DNA of 11,330 bases from assembly GCA_003503535.1 (NCBI GenBank), contig DOCI01000119.1, forward strand, positions 1 through 11,330, read 5' to 3'. Both the position numbers and the translations under genes were made by a program. The stretch's first letter is position 1. The number at the start of each line of letters is the position of its first letter. Positions 5,571 through 11,330 of the stretch are shown piece by piece. Origin of the DNA: Planctomycetaceae bacterium. Its GTDB lineage: Bacteria > Planctomycetota > Planctomycetia > Planctomycetales > Planctomycetaceae. The notes below the pieces were generated by a model. The model had not been told where the DNA came from. It ran no database searches and was given only the letters and a program-made list of their open reading frames with translations.

Positions 5571-6467
5571 TTAATTTTTGCTATGTCGTCGAGTCTTCGA
5601 AAATTTCTGCAGCACCTCAAGAAACGATTTCAGAATCCGACTTTGATAACGATAAGGATTCCACACCGCCACAATTGTCCGGTTCGGTTTGGAGCCGGTG
5701 AGTGAACGATAAATGCGATCAGGGCTTTGATCGATTCTTCGGGCCATTTCCGGCACCATCGAGATGCCGTGATTGAGCGAGACGAGTTCCTGAATGGTGG
5801 TGAGCTGACTGGTTCGCTCAATCGAAACCGGATAGACCGAACGCTGACTGCAATACGATAAGACATTGTCCGAAAGACAGTGGGCTTCCTGCAGCAGGAT
5901 GAAGGGGTAGGCGTCGATATCTTTTTCGGTAATCGTCTTTTGTTTCGCCAGTGGATGCTGTGTCGGCATGACGAGCAGGAGTTCTTCTTCAAATAACTCC
6001 ATCACTTCCATATACTTCTCCCGAACAGGCATTGCCAGAATCGCGACATCAATTTCCCCCTGCTTGCAGGCTTTCAAAATGGATGTCGTCACATCTTCCC
6101 GGACTTGAACGCAAGCCTGGGGGAATTCTTTTGAGAATGTTCGGAGAAGATCGGGCAGGAAATAAGGAGCGATGGTGGGGATGGCGGCAATGCGTAGTCG
6201 TCCGGTCTGGCCGTCGTCGCGAATTTCAGCTTTGAGATCATCGAGCATGGCGATCAATTGGACCGCGCGGCTCTGCAATACTTTCCCGGCATCCGTCAAC
6301 ACGACTTTGCGAGCCTGACGATCAAACAGCGGTTGTCCGAGTTCTTCTTCGAGACGTGCGATGGCTCTCGAAAGTGCTGGCTGGGAAAGACCGATCTTCT
6401 CAGCCGCCCGAGTCATATTCTGAAACTCGGCGACTTTCAGAAACGTATGCAGCTGATCGGAATCCAA
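5571..6467 (-). CDS. oxyR: OxyR-like LysR-family peroxide-sensing regulator
   Basis: A 298-residue LysR-type regulator. The N-terminal winged HTH (about 1-60) contains MTRAAEKIGLSQPALSRAI and the linker EEELGQPLFDR. The effector domain (about 90-290) carries IPTIAPYFLP (96-105), aligning with OxyR IPT-x-GPYLLP and placing Thr98 at the position of E. coli Thr100. It also carries HCLSDNVLSYC (196-206), where Cys197 and Cys206 have the spacing of the redox pair Cys199/Cys208 after the conserved His. This points to H2O2 sensing through a reversible disulfide. The start is TTG at 6467 (reading back): a stop lies nine bases upstream in frame, and AGGAT precedes it by 8 nt on the minus strand. It is divergent from the Gfo/Idh/MocA gene at 6671. 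No catalase or AhpC gene is visible nearby. Confidence 0.88.
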   Translation of the reverse strand: MDSDQLHTFLKVAEFQNMTRAAEKIGLSQPALSRAIARLEEELGQPLFDRQARKVVLTDAGKVLQSRAVQLIAMLDDLKAEIRDDGQTGRLRIAAIPTIAPYFLPDLLRTFSKEFPQACVQVREDVTTSILKACKQGEIDVAILAMPVREKYMEVMELFEEELLLVMPTQHPLAKQKTITEKDIDAYPFILLQEAHCLSDNVLSYCSQRSVYPVSIERTSQLTTIQELVSLNHGISMVPEMARRIDQSPDRIYRSLTGSKPNRTIVAVWNPYRYQSRILKSFLEVLQKFSKTRRHSKN

Positions 6468-6510
6468 TGTTATTTATCCTGACGTAATAAAATTAGCGAT
6501 GCATAAACAA

Positions 6511-6578
6511 ATGAGGTCGAACAAAGAAAACCCCAAAGGCAAACTTTCTGGGGGCTTCGTTTCACTACGACCCCAGCC
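6511..6578 (-). repeat. Cloverleaf-like palindromic element B, inverted relative to A
   Basis: On the minus strand, 6578 down to 6548 matches element A (5015-5045) in 29 of 31 positions. The rest continues to GGGG, CTTTGTTCGACCTC and ends near 6511, paralleling the right half of A. The closing stem GGGGTCG/CGACCTC has one G-U type pair. It occupies the middle of the region between the divergent oxyR-like and oxidoreductase genes, upstream of the promoter at 6595. Confidence 0.7.
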
Positions 6579-6594
6579 ACCCCATATACAAGCA

Positions 6595-6623
6595 TTGGAA
6601 TATGATTCAATCCTTACTATAAA
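6595..6623 (+). promoter_or_regulatory. Sigma-70-type promoter for the Gfo/Idh/MocA gene
   Basis: TTGGAA (6595-6600) and TATAAA (6618-6623) are separated by exactly 17 bp, with 4/6 and 5/6 matches to consensus. Transcription would begin near 6630, leaving a leader of about 40 nt with AGGA at 6660-6663 before ATG 6671. It lies between the divergent oxyR-like gene and its neighbour, a usual place for LysR-type control, but I could not identify a clear OxyR site. Confidence 0.55.
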
Positions 6624-6670
6624 AGATACAGGAATTCGCATCTCAACACATTCCCAGACAGGATTTCAAA

Positions 6671-7681
6671 ATGCAATCACCCGTGCGCTGGGGGATTTTA
6701 GGGACAGCTCGCATCACCCGACGGGTGGCTCCCGCCATTCATGCGGCTCCTACTGCGAAACTAATTGCCATTGCCAGTCGATCTGCGGAGAAAGCAAAAG
6801 CCTGGGCGGAGAAATACGAGTGTCCGCAGATCGTTGAAAGTTACGAGCAACTGCTGGAACGTGATGATATCGATGCGGTTTATATTCCACTGCCGCCACA
6901 TCTCCATGCGGCGTGGACCATCAGGGCTGCTCAGGCTGGTAAGCATGTGTTGTGTGAAAAGCCGCTGGCGTTAAATACACATGAAGCTGCGTCGATGGTG
7001 AATGCCTGCCGACAGTCAGGGGTTTGCTTTGAAGAGAATGTGATGTGGTATCATCATCCGCGTGCCGCTCAGATTCGAGACATTCTGAATCAGGGACGCC
7101 TGGGCGAAATCCGCCGCATCACCAGTGCGTTTTCTTTTCCCTGGCAAAGTACCGTCGAGCCCTCTGAAGAATATCGACTCAAGCAGGAGCAGGGAGGTGG
7201 TAGTTTGCTGGATCTGGGCTGGTATTGTGTGGGAGCTTCGTTGTGGACAATGGGGATTTTACCAGAAGAAGTTTTCGGCAGAGAAGTACCGGATGGATCT
7301 GTCGATGAAAGTTTTTCAGGTTGGATGCGATTTGCGAATGGAGCCGAGGCTGCTTTTGACTGTTCTCGCAATTTGACGTCCAGACGTTGGATTGAAATTG
7401 CCGGGACAGAAGGTTCCATTGTCTGCGATGATTTCACACGTCCCTGGCAGGAAGAGAAGACGCGCTTCTGGATTCACGATGCTCAGGGAAATGCTGAAGT
7501 GGTGAATTGTGAAGCTGCAAATCAGGAAACGTGTTTAATTGAAAACTTCAGTCAGAGAATACTGTCCGCCAAAATTGACGATGAGCAGTCACTTGGACTG
7601 ATGACCCAGCAGGTAATTGATGCATTGCGAAAGAGTGCGAAGTCCAACCTACGGTTTGATCTTCGAGTATTTCTCAGGTAG
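6671..7681 (+). CDS. Gfo/Idh/MocA-family NAD(P)-dependent oxidoreductase, cytoplasmic
   Basis: The 336-residue protein begins with a Rossmann fold ([12 protein letters not shown], 7-18; GxxGxA nucleotide loop). It has [14 protein letters not shown] (67-80) and the family signature CEKPLA at 95-100, with catalytic Lys97. The C-terminal substrate domain carries [13 protein letters not shown] (175-187), typical of the dihydrodiol dehydrogenase/glucose-fructose oxidoreductase/xylose dehydrogenase branch, with Tyr185 as a likely acid-base residue. It should oxidise or reduce a sugar or related polyol; the substrate cannot be read from sequence. No signal peptide is present, unlike the relative at 10057. 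The start ATG 6671 has AGGA 7 nt upstream and a good promoter at 6595. The gene is convergent with the ECF sigma gene, with a hairpin between them. Confidence 0.9.
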   Translation: MQSPVRWGILGTARITRRVAPAIHAAPTAKLIAIASRSAEKAKAWAEKYECPQIVESYEQLLERDDIDAVYIPLPPHLHAAWTIRAAQAGKHVLCEKPLALNTHEAASMVNACRQSGVCFEENVMWYHHPRAAQIRDILNQGRLGEIRRITSAFSFPWQSTVEPSEEYRLKQEQGGGSLLDLGWYCVGASLWTMGILPEEVFGREVPDGSVDESFSGWMRFANGAEAAFDCSRNLTSRRWIEIAGTEGSIVCDDFTRPWQEEKTRFWIHDAQGNAEVVNCEAANQETCLIENFSQRILSAKIDDEQSLGLMTQQVIDALRKSAKSNLRFDLRVFLR

Positions 7682-7710
7682 AACGAGGAATACAATTCGG
7701 GAGATATTTA

Positions 7711-7740
7711 AGACAGGCTGGAAGCCTGTCCTACTTTTCT
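7711..7740. repeat. GTAG-type REP, copy 3, and likely shared terminator
   Basis: GACAGGCT (7712-7719) pairs with AGCCTGTC (7723-7730) around GGA, followed by CTAC (7731-7734) and TTTTCT. The shape (8-bp stem plus CTAC foot) matches copies 1 and 2, although the stem sequence is only similar. It lies between two convergent genes. The T-rich stretch after it could make it an intrinsic terminator for the + strand oxidoreductase gene. Confidence 0.6.
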
Positions 7741-8307
7741 TTAGCCGATTCGTTTCATGTATTCGCGTGCGCGGGAGAGGACGGGGCCGATGCTGTTTTC
7801 GGGAACGTTGAAGCGTTTGCTGATTTCCGCATAGGAGAGACCATCGAGATGATAAGCACGCACAATTTTGCCTTCATACATCGAGAGCGAGCCGATCAGG
7901 TGTTCGAGTTGATCCCGATTGATTAGCTCGCGTTCGACTCCATGGCCATTCGAAGACGATTTTTCCTGATCAGTATTCTCGGTGATTGGAACTGTGCTCT
8001 GTTTGCGTCTTCGGGAAATATCCCGTACACAAACGCGACGGGCAATGACAGCCAGATACGTCGCCAGAGAACTTTTACCACGGAATTGACGCAGGACCTG
8101 GAATTCATTGGCGACAATGGTCGTCATGATTTCGGAAGCAATTTCGTCAATGTCTTCATCATTCAGGCGATAGCTTTGACAATCGGCGGTGTGACGTATC
8201 GCATGGACGAACAATGCGAGAAAGCGGTCGATGAACTTCTGCCAGGCCGCAGGTTCTCTGCGGAGGCATCTTGCTATCAAATCACGATCTAAAGGTGTCA
8301 GTGCCAT
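7741..8307 (-). CDS. ECF-type RNA polymerase sigma factor
   Basis: The 188-residue protein has the two-domain layout of group IV sigma factors. Region 2 spans about residues 18-95, with EPAAWQKFIDRF, a DEDIDEIASEI segment and FRGKSSLATYLAVIARRV matching the 'F.g..sl.tWL..IarN' block of region 2.4. A variable polar linker follows at about 100-130. Region 4 is at 132-186, ending in an HTH, LDGLSYAEISKRFNVPENSI and VLSRAREYMKR. It should direct RNA polymerase to a small set of promoters, unknown here. No anti-sigma gene or FecI/FecR partner is adjacent, consistent with the solo ECF factors common in planctomycetes. The start ATG (8305-8307) lacks a clear Shine-Dalgarno. The gene is downstream of apgM on the same strand but 290 bp away, so probably independently transcribed. 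Confidence 0.88.
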   Translation of the reverse strand: MALTPLDRDLIARCLRREPAAWQKFIDRFLALFVHAIRHTADCQSYRLNDEDIDEIASEIMTTIVANEFQVLRQFRGKSSLATYLAVIARRVCVRDISRRRKQSTVPITENTDQEKSSSNGHGVERELINRDQLEHLIGSLSMYEGKIVRAYHLDGLSYAEISKRFNVPENSIGPVLSRAREYMKRIG

Positions 8308-8597
8308 TGTTGCAGGTTACGATTGGAAAATGATCAGTGAAACAGGAGCAGTTCCATTCCTGCAGCCTCATTGGCAATTTAAGTGAACACTCCTCTTGGC
8401 CGCAGTTCCATCGATTGAGAATCAGCAGGACTCTCGCATTTGCCCAGTTGGAAGCAGAAGGCCAATTTGTTCTCGACGATTTTTGCGCAGAAATTCGTAA
8501 ATGCAAATTATGCGCACAAATATCATCTCACTTAAGTTTACGCGAGGTCTGGAAGCGGGACAAGAACTAATTTTCAGTGATCGTGGAATGTCGTGAG
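8308..8597. other. Non-coding gap upstream of the ECF sigma gene
   Basis: I see no credible gene here; short open frames on both strands have no recognisable domain or ribosome-binding site. Two small patterns stand out. GCAGTTCCAT is repeated directly at 8348-8357 and 8402-8411, 54 bp apart. Two TGCGCA palindromes (8484-8489 and 8511-8516) lie 27 bp apart inside A/T-rich sequence. Either could be a regulatory site for the sigma gene. No strong terminator was found for apgM. Confidence 0.5.
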
Positions 8598-9803
8598 TTA
8601 CGCGCCGTATTTTTCCAGTCGTCCGGCATGGGCAAGCGCTAATGACATGAGGTATTTAGCAGGAAACTGACCCAATCCCCCACTCAGGCAGGAAGCTTCG
8701 CCGAAAGTATCGCAGGCATCGTACCTGCAGTTATCTGCAGCGATCATCGTTGGCACAGGATGCCAGCTATGAGATTTCATCTTACTCGGGGTGCTGTGGT
8801 CGCCTGTCACAACGATGACATCTGGGTTTAGCCCAGTAATTTTCGGAATCGCAGCATCAAATTCCTCGATCCGTTTGACCTTCGCGTCGAAATTGCCGTC
8901 TTCACCGGTGGAATCGGTATATTTGAAATGCATGAAAAAGAAGTCGTAATCGTTCCAGTCGGCTTTGAGTCGAGCACATTGATCATCGAGTGTCTGGCCG
9001 GCATCGAGTACATCCATTCCGACGAGCCGGGCAAGCCCGCGATACATTGGATAAACGGCAATCGCAGCTGAGCGGGTGCCGTAGACTTCTTCGTAAGTTG
9101 GGATATCCGGCTTTTTGGCAATTCCACGCAACGTCAGGAAGTTTGCCGGGAAGTCGTCTTTAAGAACTTCGCGTGCCTGAGTCAGGAATTGTTTGGCGAT
9201 TTCAACAGTTTTGGCGGAACCTTCCGAGCGAGCAGTCGGTTCCAGCGGAGCAACACCGGTCCGTTGTGGATCGGTATCATGGACATCCCCTTCGAGTCCT
9301 TCGCCTCGGAAGACGATGACGAGTCGGTATTCCTTGACGTGTCGAACAAAAACTTCGACGCCGGGAATTTCAATTTTATCCAGCTTTTCACACAGTTTGG
9401 CACCGACATCACTGCCGATACGACCTGCTCGACGATCGGAAATTTTGCCATCTTCATCCAGGCTGCAGTAATTTCCGCGAATGGCGACATCTTTTGGTCC
9501 GAGTTCGAAATCGATGCCCAATGCTTCCAGTACCCCCCGACCAATATTGTAAACGACGGGGTCGTAGCCGAATAAACCCAGGTGTCCAGGACCACTGCCG
9601 GGAGTGATTCCGGGCAGAACCGGTGTACTTAGGCCGAGTGTTCCGCGTTTGGCTAAGGCATCGAGATTGGGGGTAATTGCAGTTTCCAGTTCGGTTTTAT
9701 CGCCTGGTTTCATGGGCAAACCGCCCAGACCATCAGCCACCAGAAGAACAATTTTCGATTCGCTTTGTCGCTGCAATTGACGGGTGAGATCGTGAAAATT
9801 CAT
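8598..9803 (-). CDS. apgM: 2,3-bisphosphoglycerate-independent phosphoglycerate mutase, archaeal type
   Basis: It interconverts 3- and 2-phosphoglycerate in glycolysis/gluconeogenesis without 2,3-BPG, through a phosphoserine intermediate and two metal ions. The 401 residues fit the ApgM family of the alkaline phosphatase superfamily. Features are VADGLGG with metal ligand Asp24, TPGSGPGHLGLFGYDP (67-82) with nucleophile Ser70, the following GRGVLEALG, KYTDSTGEDGNFDAKV (294-309) and TGDHSTPS (333-340) with Asp335/His336, then HSWHPVP (345-351). In the D-xxx-H metal motif of iPGMs (DEAGH in archaeal enzymes), the His position is Glu301 here. I recall similar 'TDS-x-GEDG' versions in other bacterial ApgM proteins, so it may mark a subfamily. 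The start ATG (9801-9803) has AAGG 7 nt upstream. It is divergent from the Tat-exported oxidoreductase gene. Confidence 0.92.
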   Translation of the reverse strand: MNFHDLTRQLQRQSESKIVLLVADGLGGLPMKPGDKTELETAITPNLDALAKRGTLGLSTPVLPGITPGSGPGHLGLFGYDPVVYNIGRGVLEALGIDFELGPKDVAIRGNYCSLDEDGKISDRRAGRIGSDVGAKLCEKLDKIEIPGVEVFVRHVKEYRLVIVFRGEGLEGDVHDTDPQRTGVAPLEPTARSEGSAKTVEIAKQFLTQAREVLKDDFPANFLTLRGIAKKPDIPTYEEVYGTRSAAIAVYPMYRGLARLVGMDVLDAGQTLDDQCARLKADWNDYDFFFMHFKYTDSTGEDGNFDAKVKRIEEFDAAIPKITGLNPDVIVVTGDHSTPSKMKSHSWHPVPTMIAADNCRYDACDTFGEASCLSGGLGQFPAKYLMSLALAHAGRLEKYGA

Positions 9804-9948
9804 CGAGAAGCCTTGTCGATTTAACGGTTACAGAAACAGCCGGAATTTCCGATGCACCTGATTGCAAATTACTTTTCCCATATTCAGAACGCATTGTGAT
9901 TAGACAGGATGAATTTCTCAAGTCTGTCGATCCTGCCCAAGTAAATGC

Positions 9949-9977
9949 TTGGAAAGTAAGAATGATTATTGTACATT
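9949..9977 (+). promoter_or_regulatory. Candidate promoter for the Tat-exported oxidoreductase
   Basis: TTGGAA (9949-9954) and TACATT (9972-9977) are 17 bp apart (4/6 matches each). The -35 box is identical to that of the promoter at 6595. The start of transcription would fall near 9984, inside the inverted repeat at 9979-10003. The evidence is the spacing and boxes only. Confidence 0.35.
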
Positions 9978-9978
9978 G

Positions 9979-10003
9979 AATCAAACTATGCTGATGTTTG
10001 ATT
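9979..10003. repeat. 8-bp inverted repeat overlapping the candidate transcription start
   Basis: AATCAAAC (9979-9986) and GTTTGATT (9996-10003) are perfect reverse complements around the 9-nt TATGCTGAT. It is A/T-rich, unlike the GC-rich repeats elsewhere in the window. It sits 54 bp before ATG 10057, so an operator or a 5' leader hairpin is possible. Confidence 0.45.
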
Positions 10004-10056
10004 GCCTCGCATCTCATTCCCAGATTCAATCTCACCATAAATCAAGAGGAACTTCC

Positions 10057-11330
10057 ATGACCGAGCCGACACCAATTTCCCGACGCGATCTGCTAAAAAC
10101 TTCTGCGACGGTTACCGCTGCTGTTGCAGCCAGTGGGATTTCCTCACGAGCCTATGCGGACAGTACAGAAACAATTCAAATTGCACTGGTGGGCTGTGGA
10201 GGTCGAGGGACCGGAGCTGCGGACAATGCTTTGAACACACAACAGGGGCCTGTCAAACTGGTTGCGATGGCCGATGTTTTTGAAAATCGACTCAGCGGCA
10301 GTTTCAATGCATTGAGCGGCCGTCACAGTGAACGGATGGACGTTCCTGATGATCGCAAGTTTATTGGTTTCGATGCCTACAAACAGGCGATGGATTGTCT
10401 CAATCCCGGAGACGTCGTCATTCTCACGACTCCGCCTGCTTTCCGCTGGGTGCAATTCACCTATGCGATTGAAAAAGGCTTGAACGTCTTTATGGAAAAA
10501 CCGGTCACAGTCGATGCTCCGACCAGCCGAAAAATGCTTGAGCTCAACGAGCAGGCCAAAGCCAAGAATCTTAAAGTGGGCGTTGGCCTGATGTGCCGTC
10601 ACTGCGAAGCTCGCGGCGAACTGTTCGACCGCATTCAATCGGGGGAAATTGGCGATCTGGTTTTATTGCGTGCATATCGTCAAGCCGGTCCAACTGCTTC
10701 CGCATTTGTTGCTCCTCAGGATGGAGAAGATTTGACCGAACTGATGTATCAGATCAAGAACTTCCACGGTTTCCTCTGGGCGAGCGGTGGAGCATTCAGC
10801 GACTTCCTGATTCACAATATCGATGAATGTTGCTGGATGAAAAACGACTGGCCGGTTATGGCTAAGGCTTCTGGTGGACGTCATTATCGCGGTAATTATA
10901 TCGATCAGAACTTCGATAATTACTCCGTGGAGTATACCTTTGCGGATGGCTCGAAAATGTTCCTGGAAGGCCGGACGATGAACGGTTGCGACAAGGAATT
11001 TGCCAGCTACGCACACGGCACCAAAGGCTCGGCTGTCATCTCAACCGCCTCTCACACACCTGCCAAAAGCCGTATTTATAAAGGGCAGTCGTTCACCGAT
11101 GATCAACTCGCGTGGAAGTTTGATCGTAAAGAACCGAATCCGTACCAGCTCGAATGGGAACATCTCATGACGGCTATCCGTAAGGATGAAACCTATAACG
11201 AAGTCGAACGCGGCGTGATGGCTTCTCTGGTCACATCCATGGGCCGCATGGCTGCTCATACCGGCCGCATGGTTACACGCGATCAAATGCTTGAGCACGA
11301 TCACGAATTCGCCCCACAAGTTGCCGTGTT
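10057..11330 (+). CDS. Tat-exported Gfo/Idh/MocA-family oxidoreductase (3' end beyond window)
   Basis: The frame is open from ATG 10057 to the window edge (424 complete codons, no stop), so the C-terminus is missing. The N-terminus is a Tat signal: ISRRDLLK (7-14) with Arg9-Arg10, a hydrophobic alanine-rich stretch, and a likely cleavage after Ala-Tyr-Ala34. The mature part begins with a Rossmann motif (VGCGGRG, 45-51) and has MEKPV (146-150) with catalytic Lys148. SGGAFSDFLIHNIDECCW (243-260) gives the GG-xxx-D-xxx-H-xx-D motif seen in exported family members. Such proteins are highly expanded in planctomycetes and act on sugars or sugar acids after folding with NAD(P) in the cytoplasm; the substrate here is unknown. 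AAGAGGA at 10044-10050 is a strong ribosome-binding site 6 nt before the start. Confidence 0.93.
   Translation, partial: MTEPTPISRRDLLKTSATVTAAVAASGISSRAYADSTETIQIALVGCGGRGTGAADNALNTQQGPVKLVAMADVFENRLSGSFNALSGRHSERMDVPDDRKFIGFDAYKQAMDCLNPGDVVILTTPPAFRWVQFTYAIEKGLNVFMEKPVTVDAPTSRKMLELNEQAKAKNLKVGVGLMCRHCEARGELFDRIQSGEIGDLVLLRAYRQAGPTASAFVAPQDGEDLTELMYQIKNFHGFLWASGGAFSDFLIHNIDECCWMKNDWPVMAKASGGRHYRGNYIDQNFDNYSVEYTFADGSKMFLEGRTMNGCDKEFASYAHGTKGSAVISTASHTPAKSRIYKGQSFTDDQLAWKFDRKEPNPYQLEWEHLMTAIRKDETYNEVERGVMASLVTSMGRMAAHTGRMVTRDQMLEHDHEFAPQVAV

Noticed and set aside
455..7734. CRISPR array from repeated 25-bp palindromes
   Set aside because: Copies are thousands of bases apart with genes between them, no regular spacers and no cas genes.
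8379..8535. Inverted pair TTAAGTGA / TCACTTAA
   Set aside because: Eight-base arms 141 bp apart are expected by chance in a region of this size, and nothing else supports a function.
8337..8570. 77-residue + frame in the gap upstream of the sigma gene
   Set aside because: No ribosome-binding site, no domain, unremarkable composition, and a similar-size frame overlaps on the other strand.
10144..10638. 164-residue minus-strand frame at the right end
   Set aside because: Antisense to the Tat-exported oxidoreductase, which has a signal peptide, ribosome-binding site and family motifs.

Overview
This window looks like chromosomal DNA of a planctomycete, roughly 50% GC (estimated by eye). The reasons are a Tat-exported Gfo/Idh/MocA oxidoreductase, a solo ECF-type sigma factor, a small protein resembling the planctomycete-rich TIGR03067 family, and intergenic regions packed with GC-rich palindromes. 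Genus is not resolved. No plasmid, phage, CRISPR or rRNA/tRNA feature was seen.

Left part (1-3681, + strand). The window opens with what is probably the decayed N-terminal piece of an IS110-family transposase. A 300-bp stretch of four stacked palindromic repeats follows. Then come a topoisomerase IV/gyrase B subunit (502-2421) with a good intrinsic terminator (2471-2507), and a tight two-gene unit of dCTP deaminase (dcd) and a PSP1-domain protein (9-nt gap).

Middle (3682-6667). A cloverleaf-shaped 82-bp palindromic element and a 25-bp GTAG-type REP lie before a helical protein of unknown function (3836-4990). Next is an AT-rich TIGR03067-like gene convergent with an OxyR-like LysR regulator. 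This regulator keeps the two peroxide-sensing cysteines at OxyR spacing. The pair is flanked by two copies of another cloverleaf element in opposite orientation. Their outer 31 bp are inverted repeats with two mismatches, giving the 1.56-kb segment a transposon-like or invertible outline.

Right part (6595-11330). A promoter-equipped Gfo/Idh/MocA oxidoreductase is divergent from oxyR and convergent with an ECF sigma gene; a REP/terminator hairpin lies between the last two. An archaeal-type cofactor-independent phosphoglycerate mutase (apgM, - strand) follows. Divergent from it is a Tat-signal Gfo/Idh/MocA protein that runs off the window edge.

The genes are mostly housekeeping (DNA topology, pyrimidine dNTP supply, glycolysis) and regulatory, not a single pathway. 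The least explained content is intergenic: at least two families of structured repeats. One carries the GTAG foot typical of REPs mobilised by RAYT transposases, the other folds like a four-way junction. No transposase for either is in the window.
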